DNA of 64,000 nt from Terriglobia bacterium. GTDB lineage: Bacteria > Acidobacteriota > Terriglobia > Bryobacterales > UBA6623. Each line of letters begins with the position of its first letter. Positions within the stretch are counted from its first letter, which is position 1. The stretch covers positions 1 to 64,000 of the forward strand of contig VXMF01000013.1 of the NCBI GenBank assembly GCA_009841225.1, read 5' to 3'. A program made the position numbers and the translations under genes. The notes under the pieces were generated by a model. The model was not told where the DNA came from, did not search any database, and saw nothing but the letters and a program-made list of their open reading frames with translations. Positions 1 through 8,087 of this stretch are shown here, piece by piece.

Positions 1-361
1 GCACCCAAGTCCGCGTTGGGGATCCGCTCTCTGGCACCCCTCTAACATAAAAGGAAATCACGGGACCGGGTGCGCAAAGGGCATTTTGGCACTGGCAGCA
101 AACCAACATTCGGGCGTATATTAGACTGCGCCCGCTGAGATGGGCAGCGTTAGGCCGCAGTCTTGACAGGGCCAAGCGACATCGGGCGTCGCGCCGGATC
201 GGAGCGATTCCCGCAGCTAGGGCTGAGCGCGCTGGAGGATCGCACTCGGCGCGTCGGCAGCCGGAGCGGATGCCGGATAGTGTGGAGCAGCGGGAGCATT
301 CGAGTTGGGGACCGAAGAACACGGCTTGATCTACTGGTCAATGGTAGAAGGGAACTGTGAC
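1..361. other. Left flank without a recognised gene
   Basis: Neither strand shows a credible reading frame. The open frames here are under about 75 codons and carry no domain I recognise. An AT-rich patch with TATATT at 117-122 could be a -10 element for the dehydratase genes downstream, but no good -35 is spaced correctly and the leader would be about 230 bases. Confidence 0.4.
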
Positions 362-1657
362 ATGAGACAACGTGCACGAACCTGCGAAGCGGTTTCGAGA
401 CCGATCAGCCGACGCGATCTTCTCGGCTTCGCGGCGATCCTCGCTGGCTCCGGGAAGGCGGCTTCAGGGCAACAGCCATGGCCGCTAGAATCCGGCCTTG
501 AGATCACGGACGTCCGTGTCGTGAGAACCCGTGCAAAGAACCCGCTGCCGTCCTACGAGCCGACCCCGGGCTCGTACTGGAGTACCCGCGAGGCGGCCCG
601 GCCGATCGAGATCCATCCCGAGTACACCGGCAAGCGGGGACCGGGATCCAAGTGGATGCCGGATCGGTCCCTGGGCACCGTCACCATCGAGATCAGCACG
701 AACAAGGGACTGAAGGGCTACGGCCGCGCCGGCTCAGCGGCGGGTCCTTTCGTCGATCCTGCGCTGAAGAAGCTTCTGGTCGGCAAGAACCCGCTGGATG
801 TGGAGCGCCTCTGGGACGTAATGTGGCGAGCGACGCTGTTCTACGGCCGCGCCGGGGCTGTGGTGCATGCGATCAGCGGTGCGGACCTTGCTCTATGGGA
901 TCTGGTGGGCAAGGCATTCGGCGTCCCGGTATACAAGCTTGCCGGGGGCAGGACTTGGGATCGCATTCCTTGCTACGCCACCGGAAACGACGTCGAGCAA
1001 AGCTTGGAATTCGGCTATACGAAGGTCAAGCTGGCCCTCCAGCACGGCCCTCCGGACGGTCGCGAGGGCCTGAGAAAGAACGTCGAGCACGTCAAGCGGA
1101 CACGCGAGCTGGTAGGTCCGGACGGAGAAATCATGATCGACTGCTGGATGGCGCTCTCGGAGGCGTACACGATCCAGTTGGCGCAGGAATTGGAACCGTA
1201 CCGGGTTTACTGGCTGGAAGAGGTGTTGATGCCGGACGAGTACGAAGGGTTCGGGCGGCTCAACTCCCAGATCACCTCCACATTCCTGGCGACCGGCGAA
1301 CACGAGTACACACGCTACGGATTCGGGCGGCTGGCCCACTATGGGGCGGTCGACATCTGGCAGCCGGACATCAACTGGTGCGGCGGGATGAGCGAGATTA
1401 GGAAGATCGGTGCAATGGCTCTGGAGCAAGGGATCCAGGTGATTCCGCACGCCGGCGGCGCTCCCGATTGCATTCACTACCTCGCCACCCTGCCTCAGAT
1501 GACGTGGGCCGAGACTACGATTCCCGCTCCGGGCGGCCCGCAAGAGGTCTACGAGATGTTCGCCGAGCAGCGACTCATGAGCCGCGGGCCGGAGGGCGTG
1601 TACATCCAGCCATCCGAGGAGCCTGGATTCGGCTGGAACTTCGAGGTGGCAGGCTGA
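362..1657 (+). CDS. Tat-exported enolase-superfamily sugar-acid dehydratase, L-rhamnonate dehydratase-like
   Basis: Member of the mandelate racemase/muconate lactonizing (enolase) superfamily, which abstracts the proton alpha to a carboxylate and, in this branch, dehydrates aldonic acids. The sequence follows the L-rhamnonate dehydratase pattern closely, including the IDCWM, WLEE and GEHE blocks. Likely Mg2+ ligands are D260, E286/E287 and E313, and the likely catalytic base is H363 in IPHAGG. The start at 362 places a twin-arginine signal (SRRDLLGFA) near the N terminus; an upstream in-frame ATG at 305 would add 19 unlikely residues. The mature length of about 400 residues is normal. First of three tandem paralogues on the same strand. 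The exact substrate (rhamnonate, mannonate, lyxonate or another) is not determined. The export signal is unusual for this enzyme class. Confidence 0.85.
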   Translation: MRQRARTCEAVSRPISRRDLLGFAAILAGSGKAASGQQPWPLESGLEITDVRVVRTRAKNPLPSYEPTPGSYWSTREAARPIEIHPEYTGKRGPGSKWMPDRSLGTVTIEISTNKGLKGYGRAGSAAGPFVDPALKKLLVGKNPLDVERLWDVMWRATLFYGRAGAVVHAISGADLALWDLVGKAFGVPVYKLAGGRTWDRIPCYATGNDVEQSLEFGYTKVKLALQHGPPDGREGLRKNVEHVKRTRELVGPDGEIMIDCWMALSEAYTIQLAQELEPYRVYWLEEVLMPDEYEGFGRLNSQITSTFLATGEHEYTRYGFGRLAHYGAVDIWQPDINWCGGMSEIRKIGAMALEQGIQVIPHAGGAPDCIHYLATLPQMTWAETTIPAPGGPQEVYEMFAEQRLMSRGPEGVYIQPSEEPGFGWNFEVAG

Positions 1658-1686
1658 AGCGGGGCCGGCACGGCCCTCAGCCGTTT

Positions 1687-1695
1687 AAGGGAGGA
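1687..1695 (+). promoter_or_regulatory. Strong ribosome binding site for the second dehydratase
   Basis: AAGGGAGGA lies 7 bases before the ATG at 1703. It is one of the few near-perfect Shine-Dalgarno sequences in the window and fixes the start of the following gene. Confidence 0.75.
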
Positions 1696-1702
1696 ATTCG
1701 CA

Positions 1703-2947
1703 ATGCATCGTCGTAGCTTTCTCAAACTCGCACCGCTGGCAGCAGCGGCGCCGCATGCACTCGGCGCTGCGCCCGTGGTGGAGGACGACCTGAGAATCAC
1801 CGGAGTACGCCTGGTTACCATGCGTCCCAGACGCCCGGTGCCCAGGTACGAGCCAGCCCCGGGATCGTGGTCGACTGGCGGCGTGGAAGTCGCAAATCCG
1901 GTCTCGATCTATCCGAAGTACAAGCCGATGCGCAGCTTGTTCCGCGCTGACGGGCCGCGCGCTGGCAGCTTTTGGGTGGAGATCGAAACCAACAAGGGCG
2001 TCAAGGGCTACGGCCCGGGAGGACCCGGCGGGGGTGTGATCGTCGAAGACCACCTGACTCGGCTCCTGATGGGTGAGAATCCTCTCGACATTCAGCGGCT
2101 GTGGGACATCATGTGGCGTTCGACGATGTCGTACGGGCGCAAGGGCGTCACGGTCAACGCGATCTCCGGAGTCGATATCGCTCTCTGGGACATTGCAGGC
2201 AAGGTATTGAACGCGCCGGTTTGGCGAATGCTGGGGGGCCGGATCCACCCGCGGATCCCCTGCTATTGCACGGGCAACGACATCGAGCAGCACGTGGAGT
2301 TCGGCTACAAGCGGCTGAAACTGGCACTTCCGTACGGGCCCGCCGATGGCAGGGCGGGAATCCGCAAGAACGTCGAGCTGGTCAAGCGCGCCCGCGAGGC
2401 CGTAGGCCGGGACGGCGACGTGATGATGGACTGCTGGATGGCGCTTACGGAACGGTACACCCTGGAACTGGCCGAGGCGTTCGAACCGTACAACGTCTAC
2501 TGGATCGAGGAGGCGCTGCCGCCGGACGACTTCGAGGGCTTCGGCCGGCTGCGCCAGCAAATCACCTCAACCCGGATCGTCACTGGCGAGCATGTCTATA
2601 CGCGCTACGGATTCCGGCAGTTGCTTCGTGTCAACGGGGCGGAGATCTGGCAGCCGGACATCCACTGGTGCGGCGGCATGAGCGAGCTGATCAAGATCGC
2701 GCACATGGCGGCTGCACATGACATACCTGTGATCCCGCACGGCGGGGGCTCGCGCGACTCGGTCCACTTCATCTACGCCACGCCGAACTCGCCTTGGGCC
2801 GAGATGTTCATGCCAGCGCCCGGCGGGCCCGAGGTCGTGTACGAACGCTACGAAGAGGACAACAACCTCACACGTGGGCCCGAGGGGATTTATACGCGTC
2901 CTTCCGACGGTCCGGGCTTCGGCTGGGATCTCGAACCAGCGGGATGA
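1703..2947 (+). CDS. Tat-exported enolase-superfamily sugar-acid dehydratase, L-rhamnonate dehydratase-like (second copy)
   Basis: Close paralogue of the gene just upstream; by eye more than half of the aligned positions are identical, so a tandem duplication is likely. The 414-residue protein begins with a Tat-type signal (RRSFLK followed by an alanine-rich hydrophobic stretch ending near AAP). Predicted metal ligands are D243 in MMDCWM, E269/E270 in WIEE and E296 in GEH; H346 in IPHGGG is the predicted base. The stop codon overlaps the start of the next gene in an ATGA arrangement, which suggests translational coupling. Reaction inferred from the family: dehydration of a six- or five-carbon aldonic acid to a 2-keto-3-deoxy acid. 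The substrate is unknown and may differ from that of the paralogue. Confidence 0.87.
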   Translation: MHRRSFLKLAPLAAAAPHALGAAPVVEDDLRITGVRLVTMRPRRPVPRYEPAPGSWSTGGVEVANPVSIYPKYKPMRSLFRADGPRAGSFWVEIETNKGVKGYGPGGPGGGVIVEDHLTRLLMGENPLDIQRLWDIMWRSTMSYGRKGVTVNAISGVDIALWDIAGKVLNAPVWRMLGGRIHPRIPCYCTGNDIEQHVEFGYKRLKLALPYGPADGRAGIRKNVELVKRAREAVGRDGDVMMDCWMALTERYTLELAEAFEPYNVYWIEEALPPDDFEGFGRLRQQITSTRIVTGEHVYTRYGFRQLLRVNGAEIWQPDIHWCGGMSELIKIAHMAAAHDIPVIPHGGGSRDSVHFIYATPNSPWAEMFMPAPGGPEVVYERYEEDNNLTRGPEGIYTRPSDGPGFGWDLEPAG

Positions 2948-4185
2948 TTGCCATGACGGAGATCACTCGTCGGCACCTCCTCCAGCGAACCTCGGCAGCA
3001 GCGCTCGGATCCTGCCTGCCGGCATTCCTGGCGGCGCAACGGCCGAATCGGCAGTCCCGGGTCCGGATCACCAAGATCGAGACCTTCCGGATCCGCATTC
3101 CACCGGAGGACGGCCAGCCGCCCGACCCGTTCCGCATCTATACGTACCAAGTCAACCGGGTCCACACCGATTCCGGGATCGTCGGCACCTCATTCGTTCG
3201 GGGCGACACCGAGCTCATCGAGCGCTGGGCAAAGCCCACGCTCGAGGGAGAGGATCTCTTCGCCGTCGACCGCCACCTCCAGCGGCTCCAGATGCAGCGC
3301 GGCGAATCCGGCGTGCAGGGCTGGTCCGGCGTCGAGCATGCCATGTGGGACGCCATTGGGCGGGCGGCTGGACTGCCCGTAGCGCGACTCCTGGGTGGAT
3401 CCCGCGACCGATTGAAGGTGTACCGAACCTGCGTGTTCCCAGGCAAACCCGACCAGTCCGACGTAGCGTATGAAACCCAGGCCGAATACGCCGTCCGGCT
3501 CAAGGAAGGCGGGTACGGAGCCATGAAGGTGCGCGCCTGGCGTCCCCGGCCCATGGACGACGTGGAAATGCTGGCTGTTGTGCGCCAAGCTGTCGGCGAG
3601 GACTTCGAGATCATGTTCGACCGGACGGCGGTGCGTCCGGGATGGGTGTGGGACTACGACACAGCCCTGCAGGTGGCTCGCGGCATGGAGCGCTACAACG
3701 CCCGCTGGCTGGAAGAGCCGTTCGACGGCCACGACCTTGAAGGACCCGCGCGGTTGGCCGCCGAGGTCGACATCCCGATTACTGGCGGAGAACTCGGCAA
3801 GAGCATTCACCAGTTCTTAGCGTTCTTGACGCATAAGACGTACGACGTGCTGCAGCCAGACACGCGCATCTGCGGCGGCATTCTGAACGCCCGCAAGATC
3901 AGCATCCTAGCCGAGGCATTCCATGTCCCCTGCATCCAGCACGGTACGAACGGCCTCGCGCTGGCCGGCTACATCCAGGCTGGATGCGCGATGCTGAACT
4001 GCGACTACCAAGAGATGATCGGTCAGCCGAACCTGCCGGAAGAACAATGGTCGCCGGCGCTGCGGATCCTGCGCACTCCTCATGTCTTCGAGATCGAGAA
4101 CGGCTATGTGAAGCTCCCGGACCGGCCCGGACTGGGCCTTGATATTGACCAGGACGCGATCGAGGAGTACCGGGCCCGAGCCTAA
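2944..4185 (+). CDS. Tat-exported mandelate racemase/muconate lactonizing-type enzyme
   Basis: Third enolase-superfamily protein in the cluster, more distant from the first two and of the mandelate racemase type. The start at 2944 overlaps the previous stop (ATGA). It gives the N terminus MIAMTEITRRHLLQ, a Tat-type signal running to about residue 30; a second ATG lies at 2953. Visible active-site elements are K195-V-R197 on the second barrel strand, D226 (MFDR), E257/E258 (LEEP), E283 (GGE) and H333 (QHG), so the full metal and acid/base set is present. It is probably a sugar-acid dehydratase of the galactonate/fuconate kind, but family membership alone cannot separate dehydratase from racemase activity. 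Confidence 0.83.
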   Translation: MIAMTEITRRHLLQRTSAAALGSCLPAFLAAQRPNRQSRVRITKIETFRIRIPPEDGQPPDPFRIYTYQVNRVHTDSGIVGTSFVRGDTELIERWAKPTLEGEDLFAVDRHLQRLQMQRGESGVQGWSGVEHAMWDAIGRAAGLPVARLLGGSRDRLKVYRTCVFPGKPDQSDVAYETQAEYAVRLKEGGYGAMKVRAWRPRPMDDVEMLAVVRQAVGEDFEIMFDRTAVRPGWVWDYDTALQVARGMERYNARWLEEPFDGHDLEGPARLAAEVDIPITGGELGKSIHQFLAFLTHKTYDVLQPDTRICGGILNARKISILAEAFHVPCIQHGTNGLALAGYIQAGCAMLNCDYQEMIGQPNLPEEQWSPALRILRTPHVFEIENGYVKLPDRPGLGLDIDQDAIEEYRARA

Positions 4186-4490
4186 CCGGGTCGCCGAAAC
4201 GACCGAGGGGACCCCGCTGGGGGGCATCATGCAGTTCGATGACTCCTGCGGTAACAGGTAGGGGTGCGTTGGGCGGTCGGAGTTTGCCGAGGATGCCAAC
4301 GATCCTTAGGGCAGCAAGCCTTCGGGTATCGGCGAGCCGCACAGAGGACAGAACTCCAGATCGAATCCCATGTGTCTCGCTGGCTCTTGGACCCGGCCGG
4401 GTGTACGTTGTGCGAATGCGATCACGGGGTAGAAACTAGGTGTTCTTGCCGGTGCCAGTCGGACAATCGAACCAGACAATGGAGGGACCT
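4186..4490. other. Intergenic region without a recognised gene
   Basis: About 305 bases between the third dehydratase and the mannonate dehydratase. Open frames are short and show no family resemblance. No convincing terminator or promoter was found. The next gene has its own ribosome site (GGAGGG at 4482-4487). Confidence 0.4.
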
Positions 4491-5672
4491 ATGCGAGAGG
4501 GTGACGCCATGCGAGTGACGAGAAGAGACTTAGGAAATGCGGCACTAGTCGGGGCTGCTGCGCGACTGGCACCCGCCGCGGCACAGCAGCAATCCCGGTG
4601 GAACCCCTTGGTTCCAGGCACACAAGCGCCAGAGGCGAAGGAATGGATGGACCGGCCCGACACGAAGCCATCGCAGTTGGCGCCAGCCGACCCTTTTGCG
4701 CCGGGCGCCGGGATCGGAATCGGTCATCGCTTCCCCCCACAGCCGGAGCCGGAGGTCTTCGATTTCTATCGCGCGTCGGGCATCGAGTATGGCAGCGTGC
4801 TGGCGCGCTTGGGAGAAGTCAACTACGACTGGATGGCTCGCATGAAGGAGCGGATGGAGAAACGCGGCGTCCGCTTGCTCAACGTCAACGTCGTCGGACT
4901 GCATTGTGACCCGGTCATCGTCCTGGGGCTCTCCGGGGTCGAGGAGAAGCTGGAACTGTACCGGCAGTTCCTGCGCGACGCGGGTAAAGCGGGAATTCCG
5001 TACACCACTTACGGGCACATGGCGAATCTGCGACTGCGCTACGGGGTGACGGCGCGAGTTCCGACCCGCGGGCAACGGGCGCGCCAGTTCGATGCGAACG
5101 TGGCGACAAGTTTTCCGCTCTCGCACGACCGCAGGTATTCCGAGGACGAGATCTGGGATTCATTCACGAGGTTTGCGCACGCCGTCGTTCCGGTCGCCGA
5201 AGACGCGGGAGTGCGCATCGGCCTTCACCCTGATGATCCGCCCCTGCCGTCCCTTGGCGGCGTGGCGCGAGTGTTTCGCAACTACGAGGGCTACAGGCGC
5301 GCCCTCGAGATCACCGACAGCCCAAACTTCGGGTACTGCTTCTGCATGGGCACGTGGGCGGAAGGAGGCGAGAGTACGGGCAAGTCGGTGATCGAGATGA
5401 TCCGCGAGTTCGCACCCCAAGGAAAGATCTTCAAGGTGCACTTTCGCAACGTGGACCGACCGATGCCGCGGTTCACCGAAACCTTCGTCGACGACGGCTA
5501 CATCGACATGATCCAAGCGCTCAGGGAGCTGAGAAAAGCGAACTTCAACGGCGTCATCGTTCCCGATCATGTTCCCGGGATGAAGCCGATGGGCGACAGC
5601 AACACGGCCTACACGGTGGGCTACATGCGAGCGTTGAGGGATCTCATCAACCGCGAGTTTGCCGAGGGGTGA
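4491..5672 (+). CDS. Tat-exported mannonate dehydratase (UxuA family)
   Basis: TIM-barrel protein of the mannonate dehydratase family, which converts D-mannonate to 2-keto-3-deoxygluconate (EC 4.2.1.8). The four metal-ligand positions expected for UxuA are visible: H246 (LHPDDPP), C283 in the GYCFC block, H317 in the VHFRNV motif and D359 in the PDHVPGM motif. The FVDDGY sequence near residue 335 is also typical. The start at 4491 follows GGAGGG with short spacing; a second start at 4509 (MRVTRRDL) would bring the twin arginines closer to the N terminus. The alanine-rich signal ends near AAAQQQ. The family is normally cytoplasmic, so the signal is unexpected, and the three preceding dehydratases share it. 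Confidence 0.88.
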   Translation: MREGDAMRVTRRDLGNAALVGAAARLAPAAAQQQSRWNPLVPGTQAPEAKEWMDRPDTKPSQLAPADPFAPGAGIGIGHRFPPQPEPEVFDFYRASGIEYGSVLARLGEVNYDWMARMKERMEKRGVRLLNVNVVGLHCDPVIVLGLSGVEEKLELYRQFLRDAGKAGIPYTTYGHMANLRLRYGVTARVPTRGQRARQFDANVATSFPLSHDRRYSEDEIWDSFTRFAHAVVPVAEDAGVRIGLHPDDPPLPSLGGVARVFRNYEGYRRALEITDSPNFGYCFCMGTWAEGGESTGKSVIEMIREFAPQGKIFKVHFRNVDRPMPRFTETFVDDGYIDMIQALRELRKANFNGVIVPDHVPGMKPMGDSNTAYTVGYMRALRDLINREFAEG

Positions 5673-5689
5673 CCGAACGCAGTAGGCTG

Positions 5690-5709
5690 CGTCAGATCCG
5701 AGTCTGACG
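5690..5709 (+). terminator. Hairpin after the mannonate dehydratase gene
   Basis: CGTCAGAT pairs with GTCTGACG across a 4-base loop (8 bp, one G-U). It lies 18 bases after the stop codon. No U-tract follows, so it is a weak intrinsic terminator at best or an RNA-stabilising hairpin. Confidence 0.4.
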
Positions 5710-5754
5710 GGCCCAAGATGCTGTATCGACGTTAAGTCGCTACATGCGAGTGAC

Positions 5755-5782
5755 TTCCGGGACTTTTCGACAAGTTCCGGAA
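5755..5782 (+). repeat. 11-bp inverted repeat
   Basis: TTCCGGGACTT and AAGTTCCGGAA form an 11-bp stem with one G-U pair and a 6-base loop. It sits between the mannonate dehydratase and hydrolase genes, about 140 bases before the next -10 element. It may be a second terminator hairpin or an operator; no U-tract follows. Confidence 0.4.
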
Positions 5783-5919
5783 CATAACTGTGAACTGGCA
5801 TCATCCGGCGATCTGCAAGATCACGTGCAGGCTGTCTAACTTCAATTCCTCCCCCGGCTTGCTGGATTCCACAGTCGCTTTCGTCACCCGCCGGACTGCC
5901 GCTCCCAATTCTGCGGCGC

Positions 5920-5925
5920 TATACT
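5920..5925 (+). promoter_or_regulatory. -10 element TATACT for the secreted hydrolase gene
   Basis: TATACT ends 6 bases before the GTG at 5932, which places the expected transcription start at or next to that codon. No clear -35 hexamer is present. If the element is used, the mRNA would be leaderless or nearly so. Confidence 0.4.
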
Positions 5926-5931
5926 CCTGCC

Positions 5932-6906
5932 GTGCTTTGCTCTCCCATGCGACTGTTGGTCGTCGGTCTCGTGTCCCTAGCATGCGCTTCCAGCTCCGGC
6001 GCGGATGTTGCGAGTGAACTCCAAAGGATGCTCGTCAGGCATCCAGACGCCGATGCCAACGCGGACGGCGCCCTCACCGAGGAAGAAGCCGCGAGCTACA
6101 TCTTCCACACGAGACAAGGCGGCCGCATGAATCGGGGGTCAGGCATTCGAAACCGCGCTCTAATCGACGCTTACGAAGCGCGCTCGCATGAGTCAATGCC
6201 ATACCGCCTCATGAAGCCGATTCGCATCGAAGCACGGAAACGCTATCCGCTGATCGTCAGCCTTCACGGTTCCGGCGGCGTCGGCGACGACAACCTGAGC
6301 AATCTCCGGTTCTGGAATGGCGTCATGGCGCGGCAGGAGTGGCGGCAGCAGTACCCCTGCTTCGTGTTGGTCCCGCAACGAAGGCCAGGAGGTATCTGGG
6401 GGCCGAAACCCGATGTGCCCGGAACGGAAGATCTATTTGTCCGCGACGACTTGACCCCGACCTTCGAGATTATCGAATCGCTCCGACAGGAGTTTCCCAT
6501 CGACTCCGATCGCATCTACGCGCTGGGCTCGTCGGGCGGCGGTGCCGGAACGTGGAACATCGTTCACGCTCGACCAGACATGTTCGCAGCAGCGATTCCG
6601 GTTTGCGGACGATTCAATCCCGCCTACGCATCCAGATTGGCCCATCTGCCCATCTGGGTATTCCATGGCGATGCCGACCCCCTCATCTCGGTCGAGTATT
6701 CGCGTAGCGCGTTCGCCGTGCTGCGCGAGGCGGGGGGCAATATCAAATACACGGAGTTGCGGGGAATCAAGCATTCGTCATGGATCCAAGCCTTCACCTA
6801 TGTCGGCGACGACGAGTCGAAGGGATACCTGACGCATCTCGGAAACGAGAACTCCGATCCCACCGCCGACGTCTGGGAGTGGCTCTTTGCGCGCCGGAAG
6901 CAGTAG
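5932..6906 (+). CDS. Secreted alpha/beta hydrolase (esterase/dienelactone hydrolase type) with an EF-hand-like loop
   Basis: The 324-residue protein has a hydrophobic signal peptide (residues 6-24). An acidic DADANADGALTEEE segment follows at about 40-53, which fits an EF-hand or dockerin-like calcium loop. The catalytic domain has an oxyanion-type LHGSGG block, the nucleophile elbow G-S-S201-G-G, acid candidates D247/D249 in HGDADP and H281 in IKHSSW, so the triad looks complete. The family includes feruloyl, acetyl-xylan and phospholipase/carboxylesterase enzymes; the substrate is not known. GTG 5932 is chosen because of the -10 element six bases upstream; ATG 5947 is the alternative. The protein likely acts outside the cytoplasm. 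Confidence 0.8.
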   Translation: MLCSPMRLLVVGLVSLACASSSGADVASELQRMLVRHPDADANADGALTEEEAASYIFHTRQGGRMNRGSGIRNRALIDAYEARSHESMPYRLMKPIRIEARKRYPLIVSLHGSGGVGDDNLSNLRFWNGVMARQEWRQQYPCFVLVPQRRPGGIWGPKPDVPGTEDLFVRDDLTPTFEIIESLRQEFPIDSDRIYALGSSGGGAGTWNIVHARPDMFAAAIPVCGRFNPAYASRLAHLPIWVFHGDADPLISVEYSRSAFAVLREAGGNIKYTELRGIKHSSWIQAFTYVGDDESKGYLTHLGNENSDPTADVWEWLFARRKQ

Positions 6907-7060
6907 CTGACGGAATTCAAGGCTCCGTCGCCTGCTGGTGTCGAAGTGTAGGCCGTCGGAGTCGACGGAGCCGAACGGCTACTTCCTGATCTGCCTCACC
7001 GAATTGCTGGAATCGATTGTTGAGCGTCGATTCGTCGGTGCAGATCCCATCCGCAACGCT

Positions 7061-7312
7061 CTACCGAACCTCGTGATAGTCGGAACTAGCGGTCAAACCG
7101 TCGCTCCGGACGTTCGCGAACCATGCAATCGCGCTATCAGGCAGGTCGGCGGTCACTAGCCAGCCTTTGCCGTCGCGCGTGAGCTTCGCGGCCGATTGGT
7201 TCCACTCTCGGGAGGCCGTGAAGCCCGAGTCACTTGTCCAGACGCGCGAGGCGCCATCGGGCGGATCGGCAGCCGTGCGCCGCGCGAGCCCGCTCCGATG
7301 ATTCCATCCGTT
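7061..7312 (-). pseudogene. C-terminal fragment of a secreted esterase-like protein
   Basis: Reverse-strand translation gives a well-formed C-terminal segment with RVWTSDSGFTASREW, GWLVTADLP and WFANVRSDGLTASSDYHEV, then a stop. This looks like the beta-rich C-terminal part of secreted alpha/beta hydrolases of the PhoPQ-activated or acetyl-xylan-esterase kind. No start codon and no N-terminal domain are present. It begins directly after, and in the same frame as, the TAG stop of the DUF983 gene. The likely origin is a deletion or recombination that removed the front of the gene. The family name is tentative; the coding character of the segment is clear. Confidence 0.5.
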
Positions 7313-7663
7313 CTACCTAGGGTCTAGGAACTGGTCGAAGTGCATCCAGACGACTCGAGAGTAGCGAAACAGCAGCGGGGCCATGAGCGAAGTCATCACC
7401 GCAATCGCCAAGACGCACTGATGCGCCGAAAAGCCCCCCAGTATCATCAAGGCCACCGCCAGTGGCACGCCCAGGACCAGGGCCATCGCGTAGCTGAAGT
7501 ACATCGCCCCGACAAAGTAACCGGGCTCTCTCTCGTATTTCAGCCCGCAAGAAGGGCAAAGAGGGTGCATCTTCCAGAGGCTTGCGAATACCGCACCATC
7601 AAGACACCGCGGGCATCGAAGCCGGACTATGGCTTGAAGCCGACTTGGCAACCTTTCCCTCAT
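7313..7663 (-). CDS. DUF983 membrane protein with a zinc-ribbon motif
   Basis: The 116-residue protein has an N-terminal zinc-ribbon-like pair (CPRC near residue 17 and CPSC near 36), then REPGYFVGAMYFSYA and two transmembrane helices, the standard architecture of DUF983. The function of the family is unknown; members are often near cytochrome oxidase or lipid genes. The start at 7663 is ATG; a TTG at 7672 would add three residues. No Shine-Dalgarno is obvious. The stop lies directly in front of, and in frame with, an esterase C-terminal fragment. The length is normal for the family, so this gene appears intact. Confidence 0.8.
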   Translation of the reverse strand: MRERLPSRLQAIVRLRCPRCLDGAVFASLWKMHPLCPSCGLKYEREPGYFVGAMYFSYAMALVLGVPLAVALMILGGFSAHQCVLAIAVMTSLMAPLLFRYSRVVWMHFDQFLDPR

Positions 7664-7735
7664 CGGAGACAATCGGGGACAACATCTCGTGGAGATCGAA
7701 TAACTTCAATTAAATCATACAGTTAAGAAGGAGAA

Positions 7736-7811
<76 letters not shown>

Positions 7812-8087
7812 AAACCTAGTGTCATGATACCAGCTTGGACCGCAGCCTGAGATGCTCTGGCCTCGAGGGTTCGCCGCGCCACGCCGACCCGCCGGTATCG
7901 CGCGACCGAAGTCCCAACCATGCACGCTACTGGAATCGGCCCTCGCCCGATTCGAACGAAGCTACTGAACCAGAACGTCTGCACTGCCAAGGCAGGGATC
8001 CACCGAGTCGATCTCGGCGACCGCGCGGGGATGACACGCTCCGAGCAAGAAGGGGCCCGCTGTGATACCGTGACCGTGGGCCGTGAA

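Noticed and set aside
86..104. TTGGCACTGGCAGCAA as a sigma-54 promoter
   Set aside because: The -24 element matches but the GC of the -12 element is not at the correct spacing.
6938..7159. A 73-codon forward frame
   Set aside because: The reverse strand of the same stretch reads as a convincing esterase C terminus; the forward frame has no features.
7925..8010. A tRNA-like stretch with TTCGAATC and a GGC-type anticodon loop on the reverse strand
   Set aside because: The T-stem and acceptor stem do not pair and the distance between loops is too long; at most a decayed tRNA fragment.
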